Shown here: positions 7,906 through 17,947 of the stretch, piece after piece
Position numbering within the stretch: the stretch's first letter is position 1
Layout of the letters: the number at the start of each line of letters is the position of its first letter
The notes under the pieces: model-generated
Told to the model about the DNA's origin: nothing
The model's database searches: none
The model's input: the letters and a program-made list of their open reading frames with translations, nothing else
Position numbers and translations under genes: made by a program
Source of the DNA: a bacterium
Lineage (GTDB): Bacteria; Actinomycetota; Acidimicrobiia; Acidimicrobiales; CATQHL01
Assembly: GCA_028824415.1 (NCBI GenBank)
Contig: JAPPDX010000093.1
Location: 19,156-83,155 of the forward strand
Direction: 5' to 3'
DNA: 64,000 nt

Positions 7906-10136
7906 GGGACGACCCGCTCCAGCGGGGCCCAGGCCACCAGCAGCCGCTTCTCCCCCGCCTCGGGGAACCGCACGGTCACCTCGGCGTCCTCCCCGGACCC
8001 GCTCGCATCCACGACCACGCCGACACCCCAGGCGGGATGGCGCACGTCGGCGCCGACCGGCAGTTCCGAGGCGTCGACACCAGGCGCCGGGTCCGGTGAT
8101 TGCCCGGGCGTGCCGCTGAGCGCCTGTTCGACCTGCGCCTCCCGCCAGGCCTCCCGCCGAGCGTCGAAGGCGGAGCGGGAATTCGGATCACCGGGTTCCC
8201 GCCGACCGATGCGCGGGGTGCGCCCGGAGATCTCGTGCAGCAACTTGGCCGGGATCTCCTCGATGAAGCGGCTCTGCTGGTTGTACTGCGCGACTCCCCA
8301 CATGGTACGGCGCTCAGCATCGCTCAGGTAGAGCCGCTCCCGGGCCCGGGTGATGCCCACATATGCCAGGCGGCGTTCCTCGGCCATCTCCTCGGGGTTG
8401 TCCAGCGCCTCGATCGCCTGCATCCGGGGAAACATTCTCTCCTCCAGGCCGGTCAGAAACACCACCGGGAATTGCAGGCCCTTGGCGGCGTGGGCAGTGA
8501 GCAGCACGACCCGCGATCCGTCGGGGTCGAGATCGTCGGTCGCCGACACGAGAGCGGTCTGCTCCAGGAACTCGCCTACCTCCTCGGACTCACCGGCCAA
8601 CGCCAGCAGTTCCGAGAGGTTTTCCAGCCGACCCTCGGCCTCCATGCTTCCCTGTTCCATCTCCTCTTGCAGTTCCTCCAGGTAGCCGCTGCGGGTCAGG
8701 AGGAATTCCAGCACCCCTTCTGGACCCTCGGCGAGCCGGCCGGCGGCCTCGTCCAGCAGGGTCGTGAAACCCTCGATACCCGCCAGCGCCGCGCCGCTCG
8801 CGCCCGCCTCGGAGGGCCGTCGTAGCGCCTCGCTGAACGGCAGCCCGGTGCTCGCCGCCCAGGCATCGAGTCGTTCAACAGAACGGTCGCCGACGCCGCG
8901 TCGGGGCACATTCAAGACCCGCTTGAGGCTCACCTCGTCACCCGGGTTCACGGCGGCTCGCACGTACGCCAGAGCGTCACGCACTTCGCGCCGGTCATAG
9001 AAGGCCGTGCCGCCGACTACCTGGTAGGGCAGGTCCTCCGCATTCAGCGCCGTCTCGAGCGCACGGCTCTGGGCGTTGATCCGGTAAATCACAGCGAAGT
9101 CGCTGAGCGCACGCCCGTCGGTGGCCAGCCGCTGGATCTCACGCACCACCCAGCGGGCCTCGTCATCCTCGTCGGCGGCGCGGTACCAGACGATGCGCCC
9201 GCCCCGCTCGGCATCGGTCCAGAGCCTCTTGGGATGGCGGTCCACGTTGTTGGCGATCACCGCGTTGGCGGCGTCCAGCACGTTCTGCGTGGAGCGGTAG
9301 TTCTGCTCCAGGAGAATCACCGTCGTGTCCTCGAAGGCGCGCTCGAATTCCAGGATGTTGCGCATGGTGGCGCCGCGGAAGCGGTAGATGGACTGGTCCG
9401 CGTCGCCTACCACAAAAACGTTGCGATGCCTGGCCCCGAGCATCAGCACGATCTCATTCTGCGCCCGGTTGGTGTCCTGGTACTCGTCCACCAGGACGTG
9501 CTGGAAGCGCTCCTGGTAGCGGGCCAGCACGTCGGGGTGCTCCCGGAACAGGCGGACCACCAGCACCAGCAGGTCGTCGAAGTCCATAGCTCCGGCGCGT
9601 TGCAGGCGGCGCTGGTACTCCGTGTAGACCAAGGCGGTGTGCTCGAGGTGGCGATCCTTGCCGGCTACGGACTCGGCGTAGTCGAGAGGTTCGACCATAT
9701 CGTTCTTGGCGGAACTGATACGGCTGTGGAAAGCGGCGGCTGCCGAGCGGTGCGCGCCCAAATTCAGATCAGCCATGACGTAGCGCGTCAGGCGGACCGA
9801 GTCGGACTGGTCGTAGATGCTGAAGCCAGCGGGATAGCCCACCCGCTCGGCCTCGACGCGCAGGATGCGGGCGCAGGCCGAGTGGAAGGTGCGCACCCAC
9901 ATGCGCTCCGCCACCGGGCCGACCAAGTCAACCACCCGGGCGTGCATCTCCTCGGCGGCCTTGTTGGTGAAGGTGATGGCCAGGATGGCGAACGGCGAGA
10001 CGCCCCGTTCGGAGATTAGGTGGGCGATGCGGTGTGTGAGCACCCGCGTCTTGCCCGACCCGGCGCCGGCGCTGACGAGCAGCGGGCCGCCGGTGTGCAG
10101 GACGGCGTCGTACTGGGCGGGGTTCAACGGCGCCAT
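7902..10136 (-). CDS. pcrA: ATP-dependent DNA helicase UvrD/PcrA
   Basis: Superfamily 1A 3'-5' DNA helicase of 744 aa, acting in nucleotide excision repair, mismatch repair and removal of recombination intermediates. Motifs: Q-motif LNPAQYDAV, Walker A AGAGSGKT, motif II VDEYQDTN, motif III GDADQSIYRFRGA, motif V TAHAAKGLQFPVV, motif VI YVGITRARERL. A C-terminal Tudor-like segment (VGADVRHPAWGVGVVV) is typical of PcrA, where it binds RNA polymerase. The start is ATG 10136 (MAPLNPAQYD); the track's 58 extra N-terminal residues are not family-like. It is divergent from the S1-domain gene. Confidence 0.95.
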   Translation of the reverse strand: MAPLNPAQYDAVLHTGGPLLVSAGAGSGKTRVLTHRIAHLISERGVSPFAILAITFTNKAAEEMHARVVDLVGPVAERMWVRTFHSACARILRVEAERVGYPAGFSIYDQSDSVRLTRYVMADLNLGAHRSAAAAFHSRISSAKNDMVEPLDYAESVAGKDRHLEHTALVYTEYQRRLQRAGAMDFDDLLVLVVRLFREHPDVLARYQERFQHVLVDEYQDTNRAQNEIVLMLGARHRNVFVVGDADQSIYRFRGATMRNILEFERAFEDTTVILLEQNYRSTQNVLDAANAVIANNVDRHPKRLWTDAERGGRIVWYRAADEDDEARWVVREIQRLATDGRALSDFAVIYRINAQSRALETALNAEDLPYQVVGGTAFYDRREVRDALAYVRAAVNPGDEVSLKRVLNVPRRGVGDRSVERLDAWAASTGLPFSEALRRPSEAGASGAALAGIEGFTTLLDEAAGRLAEGPEGVLEFLLTRSGYLEELQEEMEQGSMEAEGRLENLSELLALAGESEEVGEFLEQTALVSATDDLDPDGSRVVLLTAHAAKGLQFPVVFLTGLEERMFPRMQAIEALDNPEEMAEERRLAYVGITRARERLYLSDAERRTMWGVAQYNQQSRFIEEIPAKLLHEISGRTPRIGRREPGDPNSRSAFDARREAWREAQVEQALSGTPGQSPDPAPGVDASELPVGADVRHPAWGVGVVVDASGSGEDAEVTVRFPEAGEKRLLVAWAPLERVVP

Positions 10137-10219
10137 CGCGGGCACCCTACCGGTGCCTGCTGACAGCGCCCTGCCGCCGGACTCCTGGGCCCGATGCGGG
10201 GAGCCACGGGGGTCGGCGG

Positions 10220-10225
10220 TACCAT
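10220..10225 (+). promoter_or_regulatory. Candidate -10 box, leaderless start of the S1-domain gene
   Basis: TACCAT ends 7 nt before GTG 10233 and supports that start over the in-frame ATG at 10194. Confidence 0.4.
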
Positions 10226-10232
10226 CGGCGCC

Positions 10233-11837
10233 GTGACCGAGGCAGCGAACCAGCCCGACGACGCGACGGCTCTCGACGACGCGACCGGCGACCGGGCTGA
10301 ACCCGAACAACCCGCAGGGACCCCGTCCGAAGCCCCCGCCGAGCGACCGGCGGACGAGCAGGCCGCTGACGAGGCCGGCGAGCCGGCGGCCGAGGAAGCA
10401 TCAGAGGAACCAGCGGCCGAACCAGAGGTCCAAGAAGCCGCGGCCGAGGAACCCGCAGAGGAACCAGCAGCCGAAGAACCGACAGCCGAGGAGCCAGCAG
10501 AGGAACCGGCAGCCGAAGAACCGACAGCCGAGGAACCGGCAGAGGAACCAGCAGCCGAAGAACCAGCGGCCGAGGAGCCAGCAGAGGAACCAGCAGCCGA
10601 GGAACCGGCGGCGGAGGAGCCCGCAGAGGAACCAGCGGCCCAGGAGCCGGCGGACGCGGGCTCCGCCGACGAGACGCCTGCCGAACCCGCCCCCGAGGAG
10701 CCTGCGGAGGCCGTTGCCGCGCCGCAGCCTGGCGGCGAGAGCGACCGATCCCCGCCCGAGACATCCGCCGCCCCCGAGCCTGGCTCCGGGATCGGCACCC
10801 CGATCCCGTCGGCCGCCACGACCGGCGGGTTGAACAGCGGCGACATCGTCTCGGGCGTCGTCAAGACGGTTGACCGCCGTGAGATCGAACTGGATCTGGG
10901 CTCGGGGCGCGTCGGCGTGGTCGGGAGTCGCCACTGGACAGCAGGACTCGACGTGGACCTCGCCGGCGAGGTGCAGGTCGGTGACACCGTCGAGGCGGCG
11001 GTCCTGGTCCGCGAGGACCACAAGCAGCGCATCGTGCTCTCCCGGAGTTGGGGACGCCAGCAGAAGGCCTGGGATCTTGCCGAGAGCGCCCGCAAGACCG
11101 GCGAGATCATCTCCGGCACCGTGACCGATGCCGTCGCGGCCGGTCTCACCGTGGACATCGGCATCCGGGCATTCGTGCCGGCCTCGATGGCGGGTGACGA
11201 CGACCTCGAAGCGCTCGTGGGCACCGAGGTGGAGTGCAAGGTCACCGAGGTGAACCAGCTCAAGGGCCGCTGCATCCTGTCCCGCAAGGCAGCGCTGCGC
11301 ACCCGCGACCGGCAGGCCGCCCGCAAGCGCCTCACCGAGCTGTCCCCCGGCACGACGGTGCGCGCCCGGGTGACGAAGGTCGAGGACTTCGGGGCGCTGG
11401 TGCTGGCCGAGGGAAACCTCCGGGGCCGGATCCGCCGGAGCGAGCTGAGCTGGTTCCGGGTGCGCCGACCCGGCGACGTCGTGGCGGTCGGGGACGAGGT
11501 GGAGGCCGTCGTGCTGCACACCGCTCCCGCCAAACTGAACCTCGACCTGTCACTGCGGATCGGCGAGGACCCCCTCAAGGCGATACGTCCGGGCGAGCGG
11601 CACCAGGCGACCGTCGTCTCGCTCGCCCCGTTCGGGGCGTTCGTGACCGTCGGCGACGGGATCAGGGGGCTGGTGCCGACCGCCGAACTCGCCGAGAACC
11701 CCATCCGCCATCCACGGGAGGTGGTCGTCCCCGGCGACAGCATCCTGGCCGAGGTCACCAAGGTGGACCGCCAACGCCGTGATCTGGAGTTCTCGGTGAA
11801 CCTGGCGGTGCTGGTGCGCCCCTCCGATCAGGCCTGA
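10233..11837 (+). CDS. S1 RNA-binding domain protein with acidic repeat N-terminus
   Basis: A 534-aa protein, probably cytoplasmic and RNA-binding. The first ~200 residues are disordered, rich in Glu, Pro and Ala, and contain five tandem 14-residue repeats ([14 protein letters not shown] type). Four S1 (OB-fold) domains follow, beginning at [42 protein letters not shown] and [15 protein letters not shown]. Four S1 repeats match actinobacterial bS1, but the long acidic extension and the divergent first S1 domain make orthology uncertain. It could be a paralogue or an RNase/transcription-associated S1 protein. Confidence 0.85.
   Translation: MTEAANQPDDATALDDATGDRAEPEQPAGTPSEAPAERPADEQAADEAGEPAAEEASEEPAAEPEVQEAAAEEPAEEPAAEEPTAEEPAEEPAAEEPTAEEPAEEPAAEEPAAEEPAEEPAAEEPAAEEPAEEPAAQEPADAGSADETPAEPAPEEPAEAVAAPQPGGESDRSPPETSAAPEPGSGIGTPIPSAATTGGLNSGDIVSGVVKTVDRREIELDLGSGRVGVVGSRHWTAGLDVDLAGEVQVGDTVEAAVLVREDHKQRIVLSRSWGRQQKAWDLAESARKTGEIISGTVTDAVAAGLTVDIGIRAFVPASMAGDDDLEALVGTEVECKVTEVNQLKGRCILSRKAALRTRDRQAARKRLTELSPGTTVRARVTKVEDFGALVLAEGNLRGRIRRSELSWFRVRRPGDVVAVGDEVEAVVLHTAPAKLNLDLSLRIGEDPLKAIRPGERHQATVVSLAPFGAFVTVGDGIRGLVPTAELAENPIRHPREVVVPGDSILAEVTKVDRQRRDLEFSVNLAVLVRPSDQA
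10446..10655 (+). repeat. Five tandem 42-bp units (14-residue acidic repeat)
   Basis: In-frame units read [14 protein letters not shown] (twice), [14 protein letters not shown] (twice) and a diverged [14 protein letters not shown]. The exact 42-bp period and near-identical DNA suggest recent slippage or unequal crossing-over inside the S1-domain gene. Confidence 0.9.
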
Positions 11838-11858
11838 CCCGAGCGGGGGTGGATCAAC

Positions 11859-13412
11859 TCACTCCCACTCGATGGTGCCGGGAGGCTTGGACGTGATGTC
11901 GTAGACCACCCGGTTGACGCCGGGCACCTCGGCCACGATCCGCCCGGCCATGGTCTCCAGCACGTCGTAGGGCAGGCGCGCGAAGTCGGCGGTCATGGCG
12001 TCGGCGCTGGTGACGGCGCGGATCACGATCGGGTGGCCGTAGGTGCGCTCGTCTCCCATGACGCCCACCGAGCGAACCTCCAGTAGCACCGCCAGAACCT
12101 GCCAGACCTCCCTGTCCAGCCCCGCGCGGCGGATCTCGGCACGCACGATGGCGTCCGCGGCGCGCACCGTCTCGACCCGTTCGGGCGTGATCTCGCCGAC
12201 GATGCGCACAGCCAAGCCCGGACCGGGGAACGGGTGTCTCCACACCACCTCGGGCGGCAGGCCGAGTTGCTCTCCGACCAGCCGCACCTCGTCCTTGAAC
12301 AGGTCCCGCAGCGGTTCGACGAGTTCCAGGTCCATGTCGTGGGGAAGCCCGCCGACGTTGTGGTGGCTCTTGATGCGGGCGGCCACGTCGCCGCCCGACT
12401 CGATGACGTCGGGATACAGGGTGCCCTGCACGAGGTAGTCGACCTCGCCGAGTGCCCTCGCCTCTGCCTCGAAGACGCGGACGAACAGCTCGCCGATGAT
12501 GCGACGTTTCGCCTCGGGCTCGCTGACACCGGCGAGCGCTGCCAGGAACCGCTCGGAGGCGTCCACGAACACCAGCCCGTCACCGCTGAACACGTCGCGC
12601 ACCTGTTGCGCCTCGCCGGCGCGCATGAGCCCGGTGTCGACGAACACGCTGGTGAGACGATCGCCGATGGCCCGTCGCACCAGCGCCGCCGCAACCGCCG
12701 AATCAACACCACCGGAGAGCCCGCAGACCGCCCGGCCCCCGCCCACCTGCGCCCGGATCGAGGCAATCGAGGTCTCGGTGATGCAGTCCGGCGTCCACGC
12801 CGGGGCGCACCCACACGCCTCGTACAGGAAGTTCTGAAGCATCTGCTGGCCGTGGGGGGTGTGCGCCACCTCGGGATGGAACTGAACACCGAACACACCG
12901 CGGGCGGGATGCTCGAATGCCGCGGCGGGCGCGTCGGCGGTGACCGCTGTCACCGCTGCGCCTTCGGGAGGCCGCACGACGGCATCCCGGTGGCTCATCC
13001 AGACCTGCTGGGCGGACGGCAGATCGGCGGAGACGACCTTGCCGGGCCCGGTCACGTGAAGCTCCACCCGCCCGTACTCCGCCAGGCCGCTGCGGTCCAC
13101 CTTGCCACCCAGTTCGTGCGCCAAGAGCTGCGCCCCGTAGCAGATGCCGAGCACCGGAATTCCGAGAGAGAGGATCTCGGGGTCGAGGCGAGGGGCGCCC
13201 GCGGCGTGCACCGACTCGGGACCGCCGCTCAGAATCAGCCCTGCGGGCTGCCGGCCGCGCACCCGCGCCGCGCTGATGTCGTGCGACACGATCTCGCTGT
13301 AGACACTTGCCTCGCGCACCCTGCGGGCGATCAGCTGGGCGTACTGGGCGCCGAAGTCCACCACCAGCACACCCCCGGCGCGCTGGCCGGCGCCGCCACC
13401 GGCCACTGTCAC
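11859..13412 (-). CDS. guaA: GMP synthase (glutamine-hydrolysing)
   Basis: Converts XMP to GMP using ATP and glutamine, the last step of guanine nucleotide synthesis (517 aa). The N-terminal class I amidotransferase has nucleophile Cys in [16 protein letters not shown] and the His/Glu pair in [10 protein letters not shown]. The ATP-pyrophosphatase P-loop is [11 protein letters not shown], and the dimerisation domain ends with the family signature KPPGTIEWE. The start is GTG 13412, which overlaps the guaB3 stop as GTGA, so translation is coupled. The longer ORF in the track runs over guaB3 in another frame. Confidence 0.96.
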   Translation of the reverse strand: MTVAGGGAGQRAGGVLVVDFGAQYAQLIARRVREASVYSEIVSHDISAARVRGRQPAGLILSGGPESVHAAGAPRLDPEILSLGIPVLGICYGAQLLAHELGGKVDRSGLAEYGRVELHVTGPGKVVSADLPSAQQVWMSHRDAVVRPPEGAAVTAVTADAPAAAFEHPARGVFGVQFHPEVAHTPHGQQMLQNFLYEACGCAPAWTPDCITETSIASIRAQVGGGRAVCGLSGGVDSAVAAALVRRAIGDRLTSVFVDTGLMRAGEAQQVRDVFSGDGLVFVDASERFLAALAGVSEPEAKRRIIGELFVRVFEAEARALGEVDYLVQGTLYPDVIESGGDVAARIKSHHNVGGLPHDMDLELVEPLRDLFKDEVRLVGEQLGLPPEVVWRHPFPGPGLAVRIVGEITPERVETVRAADAIVRAEIRRAGLDREVWQVLAVLLEVRSVGVMGDERTYGHPIVIRAVTSADAMTADFARLPYDVLETMAGRIVAEVPGVNRVVYDITSKPPGTIEWE

Positions 13413-14572
13413 AGCCCCATGCCAACGCCCTGGTGGTGCTGCAGGGCCTTCCCCTCGGTGGCGATCGACGGCGCCACCATCACGTCGGCCTTCTGAAGTT
13501 CCTTGAGGGTGGCATAGCCGCTGGCCGCCATGGTGGTGGCCAAGGCCCCGAACAGGTTGCTGCGTCCGTCGGCCTCCCGGGCGGGTCCCAGCAGGATCTC
13601 CTCCAGCGAGGCGCGCCGGCCCACGTGCACACGTGCGCCGCGCGGCAGCGCCGCGTGCGGTGTCGCCATGCCCCAGTGGTAGCCGCCGCCGGGGGCCTCG
13701 TCGGCCGCCGCCAGCGGGGATCCCAGCATGACGGCGTCGGCGCCACAGGCAACGGCCTTCGCAATGTCGCCGCCGGTCGCCATGCCGCCGTCGGCGATGA
13801 GGTGAACGTAGACCCCGGTCTCGTCGAGGTGGCGCATGCGGGCGGCCCGCACATCGGCAATGGCGGTCGCCTGGGGCACGCCGATGCCCAGCACGCCGCG
13901 TGAGGTGCACGCCGCGCCCGGCCCCACGCCCACCAGCACTCCGGAGGCGCCGGTGCGCATCAGGTGCAGGCCGGCCTCGTAGCTGGCGCAGCCGCCGACC
14001 ACGACCGGCATGGGCAGTTCGCGTACCACCTTCTTGAGGTTCAGCGGTTTGCGGGCCTTGGACTTGTGCTCGGCGGTCACGACCGTGCCCTGGATCACCA
14101 GCAGGTCGACCTCGGCGGTGGCCAGATGGTCGAGGAGCTTCCTGGCTCGTTGCGGCGTCACAGCCGCGCTGACGAGCGCGGCGTGCTCCCTCATCTGGCG
14201 CACCCGCTCGCCGATCAACTCGGGAATGACAGGGGGCGCGTAGACCTCCTGCATGCGGGCCGTCGCCTCGTCGGCGGGCGCGTTCAGAATCGCCTCGAAG
14301 GCCGGCGCCGGGTCCTCGTAGCGAGTCCACAGGCCCTCGACGTTCAGCACGCCGATGCCCCCCAGCTTGCTGATGAGCCCCGCCGTCTCGGGCGACACCA
14401 CGCTGTCCATCGCAGAGGCCAGCAGCGGCAACGGCAGGCGGTAGGCGTCGATCTCCCAGGAGATGTCCACGTCGTCGGGATCGCGGGTGCGCCTGGCCGG
14501 CACGATGGTGATCTCGTCGAGCCCGTAGGCCCGACGGCCGCTCTTGCCGAAACCGATCTCAATGTCCGCCAC
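13409..14572 (-). CDS. guaB3: IMP dehydrogenase family protein GuaB3
   Basis: TIM-barrel oxidoreductase of the IMPDH/GMP reductase superfamily (387 aa) that lacks CBS domains. The start is GTG 14572 ([20 protein letters not shown]) with AGGGAGGT upstream. The phosphate-binding and catalytic loop is [17 protein letters not shown], with the catalytic Cys present. GuaB3 proteins are widespread in actinobacteria, always as a second paralogue; IMPDH activity has been reported for some members, and the role here is inferred from the coupled guaA. A canonical IMPDH-like gene lies at 53669-54742. Confidence 0.93.
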   Translation of the reverse strand: MADIEIGFGKSGRRAYGLDEITIVPARRTRDPDDVDISWEIDAYRLPLPLLASAMDSVVSPETAGLISKLGGIGVLNVEGLWTRYEDPAPAFEAILNAPADEATARMQEVYAPPVIPELIGERVRQMREHAALVSAAVTPQRARKLLDHLATAEVDLLVIQGTVVTAEHKSKARKPLNLKKVVRELPMPVVVGGCASYEAGLHLMRTGASGVLVGVGPGAACTSRGVLGIGVPQATAIADVRAARMRHLDETGVYVHLIADGGMATGGDIAKAVACGADAVMLGSPLAAADEAPGGGYHWGMATPHAALPRGARVHVGRRASLEEILLGPAREADGRSNLFGALATTMAASGYATLKELQKADVMVAPSIATEGKALQHHQGVGMGL

Positions 14573-14610
14573 CGCTGCGCACCTCCCTCCGCGGAGCATA
14601 GGCAGCGCAC

Positions 14611-14669
14611 CAGCCCAACGGCGGAACCCTCCGGCGCCAGCCCAACGGCGGAACCCCGGCACCAGCCCA
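14611..14669. repeat. Short direct repeat upstream of guaB3
   Basis: CAGCCCAACGGCGGAACCC occurs at 14611 and again at 14638 (27-bp period), with a third partial copy CAGCCCA at 14663. It lies in the promoter/leader region of guaB3-guaA. Confidence 0.8.
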
Positions 14670-14726
14670 CACCACGCGGGCCATCGCCGGCCACAAGCGC
14701 GCCAGGGCGGGGACGCCGGGGGGCGA

Positions 14727-14760
14727 CCGGCGGAGCGATTTCGCCAGACGCTCCCGCCGG
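14727..14760 (-). terminator. Hairpin after the PLP decarboxylase gene
   Basis: CCGGCGGAGCG ... CGCTCCCGCCGG forms an 11-bp stem with one bulged C and an 11-nt loop, about 63 nt past the decarboxylase stop on the minus strand. A terminator is the simplest reading; there is no T-run. Confidence 0.45.
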
Positions 14761-14780
14761 CGGCCACCGGCGGCCCCGCC

Positions 14781-14810
14781 CGGACACCCCCGGACACGCC
14801 CGGACACGCG
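14781..14810. repeat. Three tandem 10-bp units
   Basis: CGGACACCCC, CGGACACGCC, CGGACACGCG in direct succession between the decarboxylase stop and guaB3. Confidence 0.8.
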
Positions 14811-14822
14811 AGGGCGCGGAGG

Positions 14823-16292
14823 TCAGAGTTGGGCGGCTGCTTCGGTGATGGCCTCCCAGGCGGCCTCGACGTGGTGGGCGCGGGTGGCGACGGTTCCCAC
14901 CGAGAGGCGCAGCGTGTAGCGGCCGTCGAGCACGGTGTGGGTGCGGTAGAAGCGCCCCGAGTCGTTCAGTGCCGCCAGGATGCGGCGGTTGGCCTCGTCG
15001 CCGGCCCGGTGGCGGAAGCACACCAGGTTGAGCGGCGCGGGTGCGGCGAGCGAGAAATCAGGGTGCTCGCGCACCCAGCCGGCGAACTGCTGCGCCCAGG
15101 CGACGCCCGAGCGGATGTGGGTCTGCAGGCCCTCCGCCCCGTACCAGCGCAGCACCAGCCACAGTTTCAGCGAGCGGAAACGGCGCCCCAGCGGCACCTG
15201 CCAATCCCTGTAGTCGATCACCGTCCCCTTCTCGCTCTCGGGGTTGCGCAGGTACTCGGGCGTGACGCCGAGGGCGTCGGTGAGCGCCCGGCGGTCAGCG
15301 ACCCACATGGCCGTGCAATCGAGATTGGTGCACAGCCACTTGTGCGGGTTGAAGCAGTAGCTGTCCACGGCGCCCAGTCCCCGGTTCACGAAGCGGAACT
15401 CGGGACAGACCGCTGCCGCGCCGGCGAGGGCGCCGTCGACGTGGATCCACATCCCCTCGGCCCCGGCGACGGCCGCCAGACGAGCCACGGGATCGAACGC
15501 CAGCGAGGAGGTCGTGCCGACTGTGGCGACGGTGGCGCAAGGCACCAGACCGGCGGCGCGGTCGGCGGCGACCGCACGCTCGAGGGACTCGGAGCTCATG
15601 GCGTAGCTCTCGTCGCCGTCCACGTAGCGGACCCGGTCGGCGCCGAACCCGGCGATGCGGGCACTCTTGTAGATCGACGAGTGGGCGTGGGTGGAGGTGT
15701 AGATCACGAGGTCTGCGAGGGTCGCACCGGCCGTGGTGGCCAGGGACCGCTCCCGGGCGGCGACGAGCGCGCACAGAGCCGAACTGGAGGCCGAATCCTG
15801 GATCACCCCGCCGCCGGCGCTGTCGCTGCGGAACCGCCGGGGCAGCCCGCACAGCTCCACCAGCCAGTCCATCACCAGGGTCTCCAGTTCGGTGCAGGCC
15901 GGGCTGGAGGCCCACAGCATCCCCTGCACCCCGAGACCCGACGACAGCAGGTCGCCCAGGATCGACGGGCCGGTGGCCGGCGAGGGGAAGAAGGCGAAGA
16001 ATCCGGGTGCCTGCCAGTGGGTGAGGCCGGGCACGATGACGCGGTCGAGGTCGTCGAGCACGGCGTCGAACCCCTCGGGCGCGGCGGGGGGTGACTGTGG
16101 CAGCCCGGCGGCCACCTCGCCCGGCTGCACCTGCGACAGGACGGGGAAGCTCTCGATCCGCTCGTGGTAGCCGGCCACCCAGTCCAGGAACCGCTCCCCC
16201 CACAGCCGCAACTCGTCGGGCGTCATGTGGGGTGCCACCGGCGCGGAGTCCCACTGCGACCGCTGTCCGGCGTCGTGCTCCGGGGTGTCCAT
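14823..16292 (-). CDS. PLP-dependent group II decarboxylase (aromatic-L-amino-acid decarboxylase type)
   Basis: Fold-type I pyridoxal-phosphate enzyme of 489 aa. Family features: HWQAPGFFAFFPSPATGPSILGDLL near the N-terminus, the substrate-loop segment SSPACTELE, the PLP-contacting HVDGALAGAA, and the Schiff-base Lys in CFNPHKWLCTN. Members decarboxylate tryptophan, tyrosine, DOPA or phenylalanine; the substrate cannot be fixed from sequence. The start is ATG 16292. The gene begins 9 bp after the Nudix gene ends on the same strand, so it is probably in the same transcription unit. Confidence 0.92.
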   Translation of the reverse strand: MDTPEHDAGQRSQWDSAPVAPHMTPDELRLWGERFLDWVAGYHERIESFPVLSQVQPGEVAAGLPQSPPAAPEGFDAVLDDLDRVIVPGLTHWQAPGFFAFFPSPATGPSILGDLLSSGLGVQGMLWASSPACTELETLVMDWLVELCGLPRRFRSDSAGGGVIQDSASSSALCALVAARERSLATTAGATLADLVIYTSTHAHSSIYKSARIAGFGADRVRYVDGDESYAMSSESLERAVAADRAAGLVPCATVATVGTTSSLAFDPVARLAAVAGAEGMWIHVDGALAGAAAVCPEFRFVNRGLGAVDSYCFNPHKWLCTNLDCTAMWVADRRALTDALGVTPEYLRNPESEKGTVIDYRDWQVPLGRRFRSLKLWLVLRWYGAEGLQTHIRSGVAWAQQFAGWVREHPDFSLAAPAPLNLVCFRHRAGDEANRRILAALNDSGRFYRTHTVLDGRYTLRLSVGTVATRAHHVEAAWEAITEAAAQL

Positions 16293-16301
16293 GGTGGATG
16301 C

Positions 16302-16985
16302 CTAGCGGGCTGGGGGTTCGACGGCGATCACGAGAAGCTGCCGCAGGATCGCAGCCGTGGCACCCCAGATCGTGTCGCCGGGAATCTCGAAGAAGTTGAT
16401 CGGCCGCATCGTCCCGTCGCGAGGCCAAAGCTCCTGGCGGTAGACGTCGGGTTCCAGCAGATCGCGCAACGGCACTTGGAGGATCTTCTCCACCTCCGCG
16501 GGATCGGGCCGCAACCCCCCCGGACGTCCAGCCGGGAGCTCGGCGACGTAGGAGTGCACGAGCGAGTCGCTGCCCACGGTGAAGAACGGATCCAGCTCTC
16601 CGATGGGCACCGCCGCGGCGGGATCCAACCCGATCTCCTCGTGCGTCTCGCGCAGAGCCGTCTCCCAGAGGTCGGCGTCGCCCGGTTCACGGCCCCCACC
16701 GGGGAACGCCACCTCGTGGCTGTGGGTGCGCAGGTGAGCGGCCCGGCGGGTGAGGATCACGTGCAACTCATCCTGGTGCGTGTAGAGCGGGATGAGCACC
16801 GCCGAGAGCCGCCGGCTGCTCGCCGGCTCCTGCGGTCGGCTCCGATTCCGGATCCTGTCCCGGAGCATCTCCAGGTCCACCTGGCGCTCCCCCGGCGCCA
16901 GATCCGCCCACGGCGCCGCGGCGCCGGGTCGGACACCTGCCGGGCGCGGGATGTGCTGGGGGCCTCCCCGGGTGACGGTCGGCAT
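16302..16985 (-). CDS. Nudix hydrolase, CoA pyrophosphatase (NudL) type
   Basis: A 227-aa Nudix enzyme. The Nudix box is GGGREPGDADLWETALRETHEEIGL, matching Gx5Ex7REUxEExGU. The segment LTRRAAHLRTHSHEVAFPGG upstream of the box is the signature of CoA-diphosphatases, which split CoA into 3',5'-ADP and phosphopantetheine. ATG 16985 overlaps the upstream P1-peptidase stop by one base (TGATG), so the two are translationally coupled. A stretch of about 50 residues before the Nudix domain is longer than usual. Confidence 0.9.
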   Translation of the reverse strand: MPTVTRGGPQHIPRPAGVRPGAAAPWADLAPGERQVDLEMLRDRIRNRSRPQEPASSRRLSAVLIPLYTHQDELHVILTRRAAHLRTHSHEVAFPGGGREPGDADLWETALRETHEEIGLDPAAAVPIGELDPFFTVGSDSLVHSYVAELPAGRPGGLRPDPAEVEKILQVPLRDLLEPDVYRQELWPRDGTMRPINFFEIPGDTIWGATAAILRQLLVIAVEPPAR

Positions 16986-17935
16986 CAGCCGTCGGGCCCC
17001 TGCTGGTCGCCGGAGGTCCCGGAGGGCAGGCCCGAGGTGACCGCGGCCCGCACGGCGTCGCCGACTGCGACGGTGGCGGCGATGCGCACGCCATCGATCG
17101 GGGCTTCGGCGTCACCGACCGAGGCCACCACCAGGGCGTCCCCGTCGAAGCGTGTGTGTGCGGGCATGAGGGCGCGCGCCAGCCCGTCGTGGCCGCTCTG
17201 GGCGACCAGCAGGCACTCGAGCTTGCTGAGTCGGACGTTCGTACAGATCACGCCGATCGTCGTGCTGGTCCCCAGCGGTGGCTGCGTCGGCGCCCGGAAA
17301 TCCCCGCGACGCAGCGCGCCGGCCACCGAACCGTCATCAAGGTCGCCGACGGCGTTGACGGCCAGCAGCGCCGCCACGACGGCGGTCTCACCCGCCTCGG
17401 TCTCGAAGGAGAGCAGGGCGGATCCCAGACCGCCGGGCCTGCGGACCGCGCGCCAAATGCCGACCGTGGCCCCGGCGCCCGCACCGATCCGACCGACCGG
17501 CCACCCGGCGGCGGGACCCTCGCCGTCCGGCGACCTCGCCGCGCTCGCCGCCTCGTAACCGGCGCGGGCATCGGGCCACAACGGCGGCTTTCCGGGCCTC
17601 AGGTCGTACAGGGACATGCCGACCACGATGGGAACCGGCCCGCCCGGTGTCGGGAAGCCCCGACCGGCCTCGCTGCAGTAGCGCACCACGCCCTCGGCCG
17701 CGGCCAGGCCGAACGCCGAGCCACCCGAGAGCACCACCGCGTCCGCACCTGCCACGGTGCGCTCCGGGGCCAGCAGTTCCAGCTCCCGGCTGGCGGGTGC
17801 ACCGCCGCGCACCTCCACCGAGGCAACCGTCCCATCCGGAAGCAGGACCACGGTGCAGCCGGTGCGACCGCTGGGATGGGTCCAGTGCCCGACGCGGACT
17901 CCGGCCAGTGACCGCGACCTGGAACCGGGACTCAC
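16985..17935 (-). CDS. P1-family peptidase (DmpA/aminopeptidase-like, S58)
   Basis: A 316-aa member of the DmpA/ornithine acetyltransferase-like Ntn-hydrolase superfamily. Signatures are GVRVGHWTHPSGRTGCTVVL at the N-terminus, GGSAFGLAAAEGVVRY, and the autocleavage region LGTSTTIGVICTN, where the Thr after cleavage acts as nucleophile. Members include L-aminopeptidase/D-esterase and beta-aminopeptidases. The start is GTG 17935. Placement just after alr, which makes D-alanine, hints at processing of small or D-amino-acid peptides, but this is inference. Confidence 0.88.
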   Translation of the reverse strand: MSPGSRSRSLAGVRVGHWTHPSGRTGCTVVLLPDGTVASVEVRGGAPASRELELLAPERTVAGADAVVLSGGSAFGLAAAEGVVRYCSEAGRGFPTPGGPVPIVVGMSLYDLRPGKPPLWPDARAGYEAASAARSPDGEGPAAGWPVGRIGAGAGATVGIWRAVRRPGGLGSALLSFETEAGETAVVAALLAVNAVGDLDDGSVAGALRRGDFRAPTQPPLGTSTTIGVICTNVRLSKLECLLVAQSGHDGLARALMPAHTRFDGDALVVASVGDAEAPIDGVRIAATVAVGDAVRAAVTSGLPSGTSGDQQGPDG

Positions 17936-17947
17936 CGCGCAACCCTG

